Origin: Taenia hydatigena
Lineage: Eukaryota; Platyhelminthes; Cestoda; Cyclophyllidea; Taeniidae
Direction: 5' to 3'
Length of the DNA: 64,000 nt
NCBI GenBank assembly: GCA_036345935.2
Contig: JADWOT020000006.1
Span: forward strand, 4,591,543-4,655,542
Shown: piece by piece, positions 36,778-50,280 of the stretch
How the letters are laid out: the number at the start of each line of letters is the position of its first letter
How positions within the stretch are numbered: the first letter of the stretch is position 1
Translations under genes and position numbers: made by a program
The notes under the pieces: model-generated
What the model was told of the DNA's origin: nothing
Databases searched by the model: none
The model's input: the letters and a program-made list of their open reading frames with translations, nothing else

Positions 36778-39700
36778 GTAAGTAGTTGCGGTATCGTCCT
36801 ACGTGCCTTAAACCTCTTTGGAGGCACGTTTCACACCAACTCCATCTTCTTCCCCATTTCAAAAAGGGTTATTTTCCATTGTACGTGATTTGTTAAGGGT
36901 TTTTTAACTATCTGTGACAGAAAAGGGGCGAATTTTGTTTGCATGCAATTATTCATTTCAGGTATGAAATTTATCTTCCATAAATGTCTCCCGTCATAAA
37001 TTCGCGAGGCAAGTAAAAATTAACTTTGGACCCGGAATTGATACATGGGGATAGAAGGGAAATTGAAAATAGCTTAAGAATACTAAAGGAAACCTCTCGA
37101 AAAATTGAACCGGCATAAGGATTGTTGTGCAGGAGACTGGTAAACACAGACTTCACATCTTGACTTGTGGGTATTGCATCCACAGATTTACCATGGGAAT
37201 TTAGTATGATTAGATTTGAATAATATTTTTCAAAATAAAAACGACGGCAGCCAGCCTGATTTTATCTCATCGTTTAAGAGTGTCTAGAGCCTAAAATTTG
37301 TTCGCCTCTGATAATGTCGCTATCCCCCTTCACTTTTATTTTGCTCTTTCTCAATGCCTCACAATAAGTAAGGACATAAAACAGTTGACTCCCAAATGTT
37401 ACACTAGTAAGCATATTTATATTTCAAAATTGAATAGTAAGCGGGAAAGTTGACATTTTGTTTGCATTGTAGGTCACAACCGAGGGTAAAATTATGGTTA
37501 TTCAGCGGATCGACCGAGAGAAGCTCTGTCCCCTCTATCCCCTCTCCATTCTGCCTGGCCCTCAGTCGGACTTTGGGAGAGCCCCATCAGGCGCCTTTGG
37601 TTTCGCCTCGCAACCGGGTCTTACGACAAGTCTTGCCAGCAACGGCCAATGTGTCATCACTCTCCGTGTAGCCGTCATGGAGAAGGGCGAAGTGAGCGAC
37701 CCAGTTGACTTATCCAACGTCTACCAGCTTCGTATAACCGTGCTCGATGTCAACGACCAGGCCCCCTTTTGGCCGGAAAACTTACAGCGTCATGTTATTG
37801 AATTTCGTGACGGTGATCCAGCGGGAAAACGGCAGTCTCTCCCACTCGCTATCGATTTAGATCAAGGGGAGAATGCGAGAATTTCTTATAGGATTGAAAG
37901 TGATCCCTTGGATGAGCCTTCGTCTGAGGGGTGGGATTCTCTGCCATTTAAGCTGATCCACGACCAATCTGATGGAAGTCTCTATCTTCAGACAGAGAGG
38001 GAGATCGATCATGAGGTGACCAGCTCGTATAAGCTCGTCCTGAAAGCGATTGATGGGGTGGATAAAAGCCTGCCTGACTCATTGATCCCGGAACGCTTTC
38101 TTCGACAGCACACTTCCACTCTTGCTCTGACAGTTGTGGTGCAGGATATCAATGATAACGACCCAAAATTTACCCAACCTGTGTTTACGCCTGATCGTCC
38201 AGTCTCTGAAGCAACACCAGTGGGCTCTATCGTGCTCCGATTGAAAGCCACTGACGCAGATTCTGGTGAGAACGGTGCTTTTCACTTTGGATTTGCACCG
38301 AATGTCGGCTGGAGGTCCATCGATATGCTAGCTCAGCACCTCTTCGATGTACGACCAAACGGAAATGTGATCGTTCGACGTCCACTGGACGTTGACCGAC
38401 GGTGGAAACTGGTGGATGATTTGAAGAAGAGCCCTAACTCGGACTTGTTTGGCAGAGACAACATGAAAGGAATGGAATTCAGTTTCAAGGTGGTCGTTGT
38501 AGATGAGGCTGACTCAAGGTATGCTCGATCCTCCGAGGCCACAGTAAACATAGTTGTGATGGATGAGAACGATGAGGCTCCAGTCATTGGAGTTATGCAA
38601 CCCACCACTTCCGGTGAATGTATTAAGTCTTTGGGGAAACCGACGGGAATCACTGCTGGTCGATCCTCAGCTCAAACCTCCTATGCGTGTGTCTTTGAAA
38701 ATGCACCCGTTGACACTTTTGTTGCCACTATTCAGGTAATTAAATTCCACATATTTAAACTGGTACTTAAAATTGTTGCAGAATAGCAGAGAGTTTGGAT
38801 GGACTACCCATTGATTGGGTACAATTAGGCCATCTTATAAAAGTTCCGGTAATTCCATTTTGATTTCCTAGACGATTTATGGGAGAAAATGTGATGATGA
38901 TTGTTGCCTAGGGAAGAAGGCATGTGAGTGTTTTATAACACAGAGAAAGAACACAACCTCAGTTTCTCCGAAAATAGCTGCTCGGTGCTTCAGTTAATTA
39001 CCCAAGAAGAGAAAATTTCCCGCATTATGCAGGTGTATGCATATGATATGCATCTCACTGCCGTTTGTGGGTAGAACCAAATTTCAGTAGTATTTAAGCT
39101 ATGCGAAAAGATGCAGCGGAGCTGCCAAATGATCCAAAGGTCCATGAGAGGAGCTTGACCGCGGTCCCGGGTAAAGGCCTGAAGCAGGTACACAGCCATA
39201 AGAATTCTTATGCGAGTCGAATTAAATCACAACATACCGAGGGCCGCAAAGCACTCCCCTTTGGACCAACCATGTCACCCAGTCCGTGAGCGAGGCCGTA
39301 ATGGCAAGAAAGCCCAGAGATATATGTGGGGTAGACATTGTGTCCTCCTTTTTAATAATCATACTCACTCTCCTGTTGCTGTAGAAGAAGGAGCAGAGGA
39401 ACTTCTAGCCTTTTACTACTGTTCACTATGGCCTGTTGCCTTGAGTTCTCTATTCTTGTAAGCAAATTTCCTACCAACGTATCTAGCATCATAGGCGACG
39501 TCTATGCCTTGAACACACAGGAGACCAAAGTCTACTATTTTGAACTCGAAAAGGGGCTTTTAATGCGTCTCAACAATGGCGCCTCATGCAGATCTTATTA
39601 AAGGAAAAAGTGTCTCTCCTCTCATCTGATTTAATTTTATGTCTGGCAATTTAGATTAAGGCGTGAAGGAGCCCTACCGTTACGACACCTCCATCAACAT

Positions 39701-42700
39701 CGTCTAAACAACCTACAGGCAACTACTTGCCATGTAACTTGAAGTCAAAATAGGAATCACTATGGCTCTTTTAGAAGTCATAATTAACTGGGAGACTTTG
39801 CCGCTGAGAAGAAAGGCAAATAAATCACAAAGCGGGTCTTACAAACAAAAGATGACCATGCCACTGCAGCGTGGTGCTTCTCCCATCGCGGATAGGTTAG
39901 CATCTGACCTGTTTCACTAGCAGCCTAGTGCAGGAGGAAGACAACAGTTGTCGGCCATGTGGTTGCATAAATCTCGCTGACATCGCATCGCATTGCATCC
40001 CTTTCTATCTCACCCCTCATCACGCCACCCTGCCCCCTACAGAATAGGGCAAAGCGCCGGTTTTTAATGGCATCATTAATTATGGCCACGGAGCGGTCCC
40101 CTGCCTCCATGTGTGTGTGTGTGTAGGTGTGGGTGTGGTTTTACCCCTAGGCTCAGAAAGGCGTCCAGACAGCCACATTTAAACTTTTTTGTGGCGTAGA
40201 CCCCTTAACTAGCTGCATTAACATTTTTTTCTCATGTAAATCTCTATGACTTTCGGGGCGTGTGATCGCAATATTTACTAGGAATAGTTGAACAGCTAAC
40301 CTCAACTATGCTACTTATTAGATAATGAGTATTTTCTTTTATTATTTAAGGTGAGTGACATGGACTTTTGTGGGGAGGATGAGCACGAATGTGTTTTGGA
40401 CAACAAGAACTTCACTCTGATCGCTGAAGAACACGCCAGCACACGACTATCCGCCAATCAACTTACCCACGTCTTCAATAGTCAGGCTCTTAAGGGTCCT
40501 GGTGTCTCCCAGTACGCAATTCTGACAGCTGTCACACTAGATCGAGAGGCTACACCACTTCAACAAATTCAGGTTCTCTGCAGTGATCGTGCAAATCATC
40601 AATCTGTGCACAATATCACTGTCCTTATAGGCGATATCAATGATCATAAACCACAGTTCGCACAGGAAGTGATGACCTATCAAGTGCCAGAGAATTCACC
40701 GCCTGGAACAATTCTTAAACCAGTGTCCGTTGGTCTTTTGAGAAATTCGGTATCACTAGCCACTGATGGAGATGTTGGAAAGAATGGAATGGTAAAATAC
40801 AGCTTTATTGAGGGATCTAGAACCGCAGAAAACTTTTCTATTGACCCCTTTACTGCTGTCATTTCTACTCGCATTCCATTCGATCGAGAAGAGAACAAAA
40901 AGTATGTTTTCAGCATCTTAGCAGTAGATCAAGCCGATGGTGGAAATGCATTGACGGGAACTGGAACTGTGGAGGTTATGGTGCTTGACGTAAATGACAA
41001 TCCACCCGCTTTTGCTCAAGAGACCTACACTTTTCAAATAGCGGAGAACCTTCCTCGTGGAACTCGTGTCGGTCAGGTGACTGCTTTTGATCTTGACGAC
41101 CAGGGTCCGGTCTCCTACTATCTTAGCAACGATCACGATGCTCTTGTCTTCCAGATAGACAGAACATCAGGAGAGCTATTTACTAGGAGACCTCTTGATC
41201 GTGAGGACCAATCGAATTACACATTCAAGGTCCTTGTTCGTGACTTCGCCACTTCGAGCGGCGGTGTGGAGAAGAAGACCTATACAGCTACCGCCACGAT
41301 TACAGTTGTTCTGGAGGACGAAAATGACAATTCTCCCGTTTTTATTCTTCCTAATGCCACAGCAAACACTCTAACCGTAGCAGTTAGCCAAACCCTTGGG
41401 CACAAACTCGCTGTCATAATTGCCAACGACGCAGATGAGGGCGATAATGGCCGAGTAACCTACAAAATAAAAGCGGGGAATTCTCTCAATCTCTTCAGCA
41501 TCGATCCCCAGTCTGGTCTCCTCTTTTTGGCCGATTCATTGTCTCGCTTCAGCGAGGCTAGTAACAGTTCTTCAGCTGACGAAACTGCCACAGCTAGAGC
41601 AATACAGCTCTCCACGCAACCAACAGTCCATGTAATCACACTAGAAGCCTGTGACAGTGGTGTGGAGCCTCGTTGCACCGTTTCACCCAACCTGCGAATC
41701 CACGTACAACCAGAACGAAGATACAGAACCGGTGGCGAGAATGGTGGAAGTGGCAGTGCCGGGGTTGTCGGAGGGGAACAAGATCGGTTCAGTGATGGTT
41801 CACAGAGTTCTAGCTTGGTATTACAGCCCCAGGAAGGCGATGGAACATCAGGAGATGAGGGGCAAGCAGGATGGAATGGCATGAAAGCCTCGTCGACTCA
41901 TGGTACTGCTAGTGGACTGCGAGGATGGTCTAGTGGTTCAAATGAAATAATCATCATCTGCATGTCCGTTCTCTTTGTGATTCTCCTGGTGGCTATTCTT
42001 GCTTTGACACTACTTTTGCGTAATTGCAAGATTGGACCAGTCAAACAAATGACTGGTAAGCATAACACTTGATTTAATCAAGCTCACTACTATTGTCTTT
42101 TATTGGTAGACCAGATACTAGGTAAACTATGGACGGTTTTTGGCCGCTTCGAATGAGCGAGATCAGATAAGGCCAAATCCAATTCCGAGTAGGCACGCTG
42201 TACTGAAAAAAGAAGCTCATTCTGCCCGGTGATGACCACATAAAAGGCATACAACAAAGCATAAATTTCCCACTATCTGATCAAGCTTGGGATATCGACG
42301 CAATGGTAGGAGAGCCTGTTGAAAACCTAGCGAAAGCAAATCTCTAAAAGACAACTAAAATTCTCCTTTTGAAAACAGTAGAATTTATTTAGACATTGAA
42401 CCAGATTGTTTTTTTGACAAACTTTTAGCTCGGTAATCATTTTTAGTTTGCTGTAGTATTCGACAATTTTTGTACTCAGTTGTAGAATTCTTTGCCACCA
42501 ATCCGGTCGATCTTTACACTTGACTTCATACGGAAAAGACACTTCAGGTTTAACGATGCATGAATAGTTGACTATCATTTAGCAGTGCTTGGGAAAATCT
42601 TGTTTGCTTAATTTCTTAGCATCAACTTCCTTCTTTGTGCCTTTATAGTGTCGGCTACGCAACGAAGCCTGAGTCGATCCAAAACGCCCACTTATCTTGG

Positions 42701-45700
42701 CACCATTCCATCGTCACAATCCGGTGTCGAGGTAGCTGAGTCCGTGGTAGGCACATTCACTTCTCCACCTCCCCACCAACCACCACCACCATTGGGAGGA
42801 GTGAGTGGAGTTGAGGGAGGCCCAGGCGGAGGTGTAATCCAAAGTCAGTCTGAAATGATCCTCTGTCGACGGGCTGGTGGAAATCTAATTCCACAGAGTC
42901 AATCCTTCTTTGAGATGCCCAAATCAATGACCCAGGAGTTCACTACCTTTGTACCGGCTAGTCTTGAAGGCTTCCAAGGTGGAGGCAAGAAACAGGCAAA
43001 TGCCACAAGAAGCGCGGATCTTTTGCTTCCCGTCAAGTATGCTCGGATACCAAATAACAAGGAGGTGAGCGTTGGACTATCCGCGTGGTACTTTACAGCG
43101 GTTCCAGTAGTGCACCCACGCGTTTTGGGGGAGGTTCAATGTCTTTAAGAGATAAAAGAGCTTATATTCTGTATTGATGAAGAGTAGCAGTTCGAGAGAA
43201 TACGAATCGTTAAACATTCATGTCCTTTTTTTGTTTAGGTCACTCCTCAGGGCCAGGTTGTCGACAAAATTTTCGTCAGTCACCCTTATGCAGTGCCTAG
43301 AAACGATGCCGTCTGCTATGGTAAGTAGGCGTGAATTGAAGTGTCCCAATACTAGCTTAATCCTATTGCTCTGAGTGATTTAAAATACCCTCCCCGAGGC
43401 CTTCTACCAAGTGTACTATTCATCTTATTACTGCGATTTTACGATGATTCAAAGCATTATTGCTATAGTACCGCTGTAAATGGGCATGAATCTGCATGCT
43501 AGCAGAATTGCTCTCGTATAGCTCACTGTACTTTTGAAATTGAATTACATGGCCTAAAGGCAAGTATAGCAAATGAAATGAGGCAAACAAACTAGCGGTA
43601 TGAGGTAAAACATTTGAAATGGATCCTGCATGAAAGTAAGGCAGACCTGTGCCACGAATACTGTGTTGTTTTGTGCACTCTACCACTATTCCATGCCCCA
43701 CCATTAGTCATTCAGCTCAAGGGCTGATAAGAATCGCATTTGAGTGAAAATAAAATCCCTTGGCCAGTGGAGGGAGGCGAGGGACAGGGACAGAGAGGGA
43801 GGAGGTGGTTGGATGAATATCTCCCATCCCACATAATCAGCCAATTAGGCAACTAAGGCGAGAATTTTTTCCCTCAAAGGGAGACGAAAAGAAGCCTTCA
43901 AGCATATCACTTTCGTGCAAGCACTTTTGCCTCTCGCTTGTAACGGACAGACACATGTATTGGCGACGGGGCTGCAGCCCAGAGTGTGCCTATGAATGTG
44001 TTTATGTACATGAAAGTCACGCAAGCAGCTGATGTTTATGGTCAAAGAGGAGGACTGCACTCCCTTCCTCTCCACACTTCAGCCCTCTATCCCTTCCCCT
44101 CCCCCTTTCCAAAAAGAAACTAGTACTCCTTTTTAGTCTATGATGAATGTGTGGTTTGGAGAAATACGCATGAGTGCCATACGAGGCTTCGTCTCAAATG
44201 CTAATGAGGCGGATGTATTTGAGGGGTTTAAGGATTCTCCCTCCGCCCTTCCGTCCCTTTTAATTCATGACTACTTCAGGATTTCGGCACAGCAATAAAA
44301 ATCATTTACTCTCAATTAAACTTATCTTAAAATGAATGGTGAGCAATTAATTTTCTTCGACGTATGGATCATCCAACACACCGAACTCAGGTGAGCCTGT
44401 GGTTCCTGGCCTTTTGTATTTTTGGCACTTGAATCGTTGTTCTAAAGGACTAAAGGAGGAGTCCAGTTTACTGTTGGACTGGTAGCTTCGAGTGCAAATG
44501 CCCGTGCAATTGAATGTAAGTAAAATTGCAGTACACAAATGTGTGCCAGGCTTATTGCCGTTTAACTAGTCCACGCGGCTGTTTCAACTTAGATCGTTGC
44601 ACACATAGTTCGGCTTGCATTGACCTACCTCCTCGCTGAAAATGATTACTAATTTTTCAAGGAGCTTAAGACGTTTTTCATTTTCCTTAGTCCACCATTT
44701 ATAGATGTATTCTACTGCACTGTACAGTTCGGAGAAATCTGTAACAAAAAGCTCACCGAAAGGGAGCTTTTTAAGGTTGAACGTGTATGCGATGGTTTAT
44801 CTGGCAGTTCACTGAAACAATCTGCAAAAAAAAGTAGAACTGAACGAACGACAGTCAAGGCTATGGAGGAGCGGACATTTTACGGAAAGTGGACAGCCAA
44901 CAGTTGAAAATTCCTACCGTCACATTTCTGATACATCCACCTCCAATCGGTACAGTGAAAATTTCGAGAAAGCGTACATTTTCTGCTTTTCTTTTTTTTG
45001 AGTGACACATATTTTCTCCTCTACTAAGCGAAGAAAAATAACATGCGTCTACGTATGTTGGTTAATCTCAGGGGAATTTGTGACATCGACACAAATGGCG
45101 GTCGCAGACGGACCCACACACAATTACCCAAAACGTCATTTGTTGACAAAAGTGGTGTCAACGGTTTGAGAAACTGCCTAATTAGGGAATGTGTGATTGC
45201 TTTCTCTCCTTTTTTGTTGGAATCCTTGGTAGAATCAAATCCTGACGCCCTTGGTAGGTGTTGGTGGTCGGAATTTACAACTGAAAAACAAGAGGTGCCG
45301 CTTCATCGTACACCTTTTTAACACAAAAATTTTTGAAGGTATCAGGACTCTATGCTAATTAGAGAGATGCATTGATCATTGTAGGAAAATTTTTAACACA
45401 AAACCATTAGATAATCGAGCAATTTTTTTCGAATTGGCTTAGTATTTTTGAATTACACTTTCTCATGAGTTTGCCTTTATTTACGCAACAGAAACGAATG
45501 TGGCATGAATGGCTTTAGAAGAGAGAGAGAAAAAAGACCTTCTTCACCTTTATTGCCGAAAATCATGATTTATTTGCTTGTAAAGTACCTTTAATTAGGG
45601 GAATACCGCAACATTGCATAAAATACCACACACACACAGGGAAAATCAATTCGTCCCGTACACACGCCTTGGCTAATCAACTAAAAAAGGTTCAACTTGA

Positions 45701-47766
45701 CAGACCCCAAGCCGTAACACGCTGGTGGCTGTCTTGTGAATCCCTCCAGTTGGTTATTAGCGCGCCACACACTGCGATGATATTCCAGTGAGAAAAAACC
45801 TCATTAGGATGTTGTAGAGCAATTTGTCTTGCTTCCCTTAATCATGATTAGGGAGAAGGAAGGGGAAGAGGTGGGAAAACTAAATGGAAGCACGTTTTCT
45901 CAATTCTTTGTTTCTGCGTCCATAAAAGTCTTTGTGCTTCAAGCAGTCGCCTTTCAGAAGGGTATGTCTTAACAACATTAACCTGGGCTCTAATAGCGTC
46001 TCAATGTCTTCCAGCGTTGCCTTCGCCTCAAACTGCTCAATGAGGTATTGTAAGGGAGCCGGTGATTCCGCCTTCCGGATCAGCCTTCATGAGCAGACAA
46101 GTTGGACAAGGCCATGCTCTATTGGGTGGCAACAAGTAAAGGGGTACAGATTTTACGGTTTCCTCTTCCTCGGAGGCTGGCGGCGTTCAATCCGTCATAA
46201 GGTTCCTATTTACCGGCCGCTTCTGGCCTAAAAGAGTCAGACATTACAATGTCTTAGTATAGACAAAAAGTTCCGCCCTAAACGGTTGCCTTTACCGATC
46301 CGGATAAGTTGGCCTGCTAGACTGTGAATAAATCTGAGGATTTTTTCTTGTTTACATTTTAATATACATTTCCTGAATGTTTGCAAACCTGCACCTAGTA
46401 ACGCACGTTAGTCATGTTGCTTAAGCACCAAAACTAGATTGAAAGTCGCATTGGCGTCGAAACTATTTACAAGAAAAAACGTGCAAAATTCCGTGAAAAT
46501 AAGATAAACTTATCCAAAGGGAAAATAAGGCAGACGGGGGAATTCTCGCCACCGAGATTAGACGAAACAATCTAAATCCTTCAACAAATTTGAGTTGTTG
46601 CTTTAAGAAGACATGTTGATTTGTTTGGAGTTGAATTGGTTTCACTTACCACCTTCTTTGACACCTGGAGCCTTAGGACGGATAAATATCTACCTAGTTC
46701 AGTGGCTGCCATTTGACTTGTACTGTCTAAAAGGAATTGGCAAACAATTTAACAAAGCATTAACTAGTGAAAGCTGAGAGTCAGCGAAGTTAAAAGTAAA
46801 GCCTAATTCGATCCAGTATGCTGCAAACGCAGGGTAGGATGAATTTCTCCCGTTCACTATAACTAGAAATATGGCGGGCAAATGGGCAAAATTGATGAAA
46901 GAGAATGGAATTTACATTTAAACAAAGAAAAATGCGGAAAAACTTTACAACTTGTAAAGGGTACTGGACTCTCACTGAGGCACGGAAAAGTGGACATGGG
47001 AACGCTGCTCTAGCGGGCGCTTAAATCATTGTCCCACAAATCAACCGTGCATATGATTTCATTTGGAAAAGATAGTTGAACGCCGTTTTCCTCCATCTAT
47101 TCAGGAGAATACCAGACATTGCAAGCCACTGGTCTCTACACGCTGGAGAAAAATCTCGAGGGTCAGCAAAACCAAGCACTTGGGCAGAGTGGTCAACCAC
47201 CTCAGGTGAAAGCCTTCGGGCAGAATATCTCCTGTGTGCCACGGTTTCTAGCCTCCGGAGGTCGCGCCGGAACGCAAAGCGATGATTGCTTTCCAATGCA
47301 ACGCGTTGTTGATGGTCATCCACAAGTCGCCTACACCTATGGCCGTTACGTGGGATTGAAACCTAACCAAACCTTTGTAACAAATACCATTGATCCTCGT
47401 CTCTTCGATCAACAACAACAGCAACAATCCAACCGACCGCCAGCACAAAGATTGTATGTCCGCGATTTCCCGCGCTCCAAGTCGGCTCACACCGTAGCAG
47501 CGCCGGCGGTAGCGGGTAGCAAGTCGACAGAGGTCAGTGGAGAGAGTTCTGAAGGTGGAGTTTTCAAGTCTACAGAGGAGTGCGGCGAGGAGAGTATGAT
47601 GCTTTTGTTGCCGGAAGCGGAGGGTCGTTCAGAGATGAGTGAGCCCCTCTCCGCAACCGAGGAGCGTGCTGAGGGCTTTCCATCCTCAGATGGTCAACAA
47701 CAGATGAGCAGTGCAAGTAGCAGTAAATTAGTCGCTTCGGCGTATCGAGAAGCCAGTTTCGTTTAA
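36550..47766 (+). CDS. Protocadherin-like cell adhesion receptor
   Basis: Single-pass, calcium-dependent adhesion protein of the cell surface. Six exons: 36550-36777, 37473-38735, 40351-42055, 42649-43064, 43239-43320 and 47105-47766. They give 1451 residues. A signal peptide is at about 1-25 (hydrophobic core VVIAFLLVIGTSL). Inter-repeat calcium motifs DVNDQAP (168), DINDNDP (301), DENDEAP (440), DINDHKP (592), DVNDNPP (710) and DENDNSP (820) imply about seven cadherin repeats. The first repeat has the protocadherin-type RIDREKLC. A Gly/Ser-rich stalk precedes the transmembrane helix at 1030-1053 and a basic stop-transfer. The 398-residue cytoplasmic tail has a Pro-rich patch and a six-Gln run and ends in ASFV. 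I see no catenin-binding region, which fits a protocadherin rather than a classical cadherin. It cannot be assigned to a named vertebrate protocadherin. Confidence 0.92.
36778..37472 (+). other. Protocadherin intron, 695 nt
   Basis: GT-AG intron inside the first cadherin repeat. Nothing recognisable is inside. Confidence 0.75.
37473..38735 (+). CDS. Protocadherin exon: cadherin repeats 1-4
   Basis: 421 codons between a ttgtag acceptor and a gtaatt donor, phase 0 on both sides. It carries the first three inter-repeat calcium motifs and repeats 2 and 3 complete. Repeat 4 begins with a Cys-containing insertion (GECIKSLG). Confidence 0.92.
38736..40350 (+). other. Protocadherin intron, 1615 nt, with GT microsatellite
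   Basis: GT-AG intron in repeat 4. It contains a GT-rich simple repeat at 40111-40138. No exon was recognised in it. Confidence 0.75.
40111..40138. repeat. GT microsatellite
   Basis: Seven perfect GT units followed by degenerate GT/GGT units, inside a protocadherin intron. Confidence 0.85.
40351..42055 (+). CDS. Protocadherin exon: repeats 4-7 and transmembrane helix
   Basis: 568 codons plus one base, from a tttaag acceptor to a gtaagc donor. It has three further calcium motifs, several N-glycosylation sequons, a Gly/Ser-rich juxtamembrane stalk, and the membrane span IIIICMSVLFVILLVAIL. LLLRNCKIG marks the start of the cytoplasmic side. Confidence 0.93.
42056..42648 (+). other. Protocadherin intron, 593 nt
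   Basis: GT-AG intron just after the transmembrane exon. No other feature was seen. Confidence 0.75.
42649..43064 (+). CDS. Protocadherin exon: cytoplasmic tail, first part
   Basis: Joined in phase 1 to the previous exon (MT then VSATQRSLSRSK). It is rich in Ser, Pro and Gly, with a PPPHQPPPPLGG stretch that could bind SH3 or WW domains. The donor is ggag|gtgagc. Confidence 0.85.
43239..43320 (+). CDS. Protocadherin exon: short cytoplasmic exon
   Basis: 82 nt between a gtttag acceptor and a gtaagt donor, entering in phase 0 and leaving in phase 1. It encodes VTPQGQVVDKIFVSHPYAVP and a few more residues. Both phases fit its neighbours, which is the main support. Confidence 0.75.
43321..47104 (+). 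other. Protocadherin intron, 3784 nt, with purine- and pyrimidine-rich islands
   Basis: Contains a purine-rich island at about 43768-43812 (ggagggaggcgaggga type), a C-rich tract at 44065-44110, and AT-rich stretches with TAATTA/AATTAG-type cores. A short CA run is at 45627-45638. No exon was recognised. It is a candidate location for intronic regulatory elements. Confidence 0.65.
47105..47766 (+). CDS. Protocadherin exon: cytoplasmic tail, C-terminus
   Basis: 220 codons and a TAA after a 3784-nt intron. It starts GEYQTLQATGLYTLEKN when joined in phase 1. It contains a six-Gln run at about 47412-47429 and an acidic, Ser-rich end (STEECGEESMM). The final residues YREASFV fit a class I PDZ ligand. 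Confidence 0.88.
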
Positions 47767-49735
47767 GCTGGCATTGAGTAGCACCAGACGATGTGTTTCG
47801 TGTATTATTCGTCCTCTTTTGTATTTATACTATGGTATTTGTGCAATTAAAAGACTCCGTAATCACTAATCTTAAAATTTTTTTGTTAATTTCGAATTTG
47901 AACAAAGGTGAGTTAAGTTTTGTATATGCGGGAAATGCGATAAAGGTGATTTAAACGAGGTTCCGTGACCTTCAAGCTGGGTCTAATGAAACCCTCAGGT
48001 GAATTTAGTCTGGATCGTTCTGAGTCCCAAGTTTTGTGTTTTGGGGACAAAAAGTCAGTTTTGGAGGGTACACTGTGTGGGTACGAATTAACATTTATAG
48101 AGAAAAATTTTTTTATCGTATATACGTGCGCATCCTTGCAAAATTGATGTAGTGAGTCACGCGAGGTACGAAATCCTCTCCTCTGAAGGTGGTCACGCTC
48201 ATAATGCCTGTTTAAAACTATTTTATAGGGTAAATAAAGGTATAGGAGGTTTTTGCAATCATAGGCGTGGATAAACTTGTTTTGTAGACTTTGATAATAA
48301 ATGGTTTATCTAAATTTCAAGTGGCCAAAATCTGCCGGACGACTACCGTATCGCCTCGCTGCCAAGACCGATTGCAACTCGAAGGGACCTAAAAAGCGTT
48401 GCGATCAGTCTTAGGCACGGTTATCGCTGTCTTTTATGTTCTTCAAGCCCTCTTGATACTTTGAAACATTATGTAGTAGTAGCTAAACCTGATGAACGGG
48501 GTAGCAAAAAATACTCTCCGGAAAAATCCTTTACTTCTTCGTTTTGGATATCCCCTTCTGGATGCCAGCAAAACATTCTGCCCTACTACTATGCCTTCCT
48601 TTGGTCACAAGGAGGATTCAAGTCACTGAAGAGCCACCCAAAGATGGAAGTACCACTTTTTAAGAGACATCCCATCCCTGAATACGGTGTGAAATCATGT
48701 ATTAGATGTTGATAAGCAGCCCTTCATTAAACTTTGTATCGTAAATGTTGAATCCGTAGAACATTGACTGTCTGGCTCGTGATGGAAACAACGTTTCCAT
48801 CTTAACGTACATCAATCGAATGGGCACATTCCTCAATTATTCTCCAGCAATCCACTCACTATAACACACCCTAAATACTTCATTTTCGGAAGATCAGGCA
48901 TGCTGCATGCTTGGTGGAATGTGAATTCAAGTAATTACTTCTCAAAGGCTAAACGGCAATTTGGACTGGGGTCTATCCATTCGGTGCGATGCAACTCAAG
49001 GAGGTACAAGAAATAGCTTAGATCCGTTAGTTAGCCAGAAGAAAGTATTCTTTAGGAGGTGCGTTTTGGGTGAAGGGGAGGAAGAGTGGTACTGCTTCAT
49101 CTCATCTTCTTCCTTCGCATTTCCCTTCATGATTCTCCAAGCGATTGCAACCTTTACTCAAATCTAACCAATCACATACGGAGTAGACAATCGAGAAAGT
49201 AACTTGAGATATAAACCGGAACTCAAAACGTTTTCTAAAAGCAAGAGTTAACACATCTGTATAACTGCAATTCCAGTGATTACAGGATAAAATGGCAGAA
49301 ATTCCAAATTGAAAGAATTTTTTGCTTCAAAAAAGTGGATGGTTTGGGGGTACCTTTAAATGTCCATTTAAAGACAGTGGCACAATTTAAATGGCATGTA
49401 GCCACCCCATCTTTTCCATAGACATAATAAATGCTAGCCCCTTTTTTATTCACCTTTAAATTTCCCTCTAGAAGCGTAAATAAAGATGTTGCAAAAAAGT
49501 GTTCGACATTCAAAAGGTTTAACAAGATCCACTATGGTACCCCATGCCTTTCCTAAAGTCGAGAGAAATCGTATTATTAGAGCAGAAAATGTATTGCCAA
49601 TTTGACGAAGAGCTGAGGGACTACTGGCGCGACAAGGAGGCCATACAGGGTAATGAAAGCACAAGTGTAGAGTTTTGAGCGATTGAACAACCAAAATGTG
49701 GAGTTGAATAGGCAATAGAAGTATTACAACTCCTC
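47767..49735. other. Protocadherin 3' flank, no gene seen
   Basis: Holds the candidate poly(A) signals of the upstream gene. After them no coding sequence is recognisable: open frames at 48461-48712 and 48961-49167 lack domains and good splice context. Confidence 0.65.
47846..47851 (+). terminator. Candidate protocadherin poly(A) signal ATTAAA
   Basis: ATTAAA 79 bases after the TAA stop. Further AATAAA motifs are at 48233-48238 and 48296-48301, so alternative 3' ends are possible. Confidence 0.5.
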
Positions 49736-49739
49736 ACTC

Positions 49740-50280
49740 CCTTTTTAGCGTCAACTTCGTCGCTCTTCTTGGTCTCCCTCCCGCATCGGTCATTACAGCG
49801 CATTCGATGCTTCAAATAAGAACACTACGAATCAACCACGTCAATAATAGAATTTGAGTGTGTCTGAGACGGTACTTGACCGCAGCGCTTCTGACTCCTC
49901 TTAACAATCCACTTCATCGAAAGTTTCGTCCTGGTTAACATCTCGTATATTCATCAGTAGTCGTAGGAACATTGGTTTAAAGGCAGCGTCCTTTAATAAG
50001 GGATGGTGTTTAAAATATTTCCATGGGAAATGGGTTTTACATCTGTTCCTCCTTGCTACTTGGTTCTCACGCCAGTATTGCCCACTTAGTTGATAGAGAG
50101 GTGGAGGAGGGATTGCGTGTTCTCTTCATTAATATCTTCAAACAGGTACTGCTGACAGCTCTGTGATAAACATTTCCAGATGGTTCACAGCCAAGGCTAG
50201 TGTCGCTCACTTCATTTGTTGATAGCATTTTGCAGATCACAGGGGTTGGAGTGGTTGTATAGGCCAGATACATGTCCTAC
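49740..50280 (+). repeat. Dispersed repeat, copy 1 (most complete)
   Basis: Shares blocks with four other places in the right end of the window. The blocks are gcgtcaact...cgctct (49750-49800), gtaggaacattggtttaaa to ttggttctcacgcc (49966-50072), and gatggttcacagcc...ctagtgtcgct to ttgatagcattttgcag (50179-50236). Identity to other copies is roughly 60-75% by eye. No intact open frame, terminal repeats or target-site duplication were recognised. Orientation is assigned arbitrarily from this copy. Confidence 0.65.

Noticed and set aside
41460..41882. 140-codon minus-strand open frame
   Set aside because: Opposite the last cadherin repeat and stalk of the protocadherin, which is clearly coding on the plus strand.
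48961..49167. Shared 14-mer ctggggtctatc region with 59667
   Set aside because: One 14-base match within 16 kb is expected by chance; flanks do not align.
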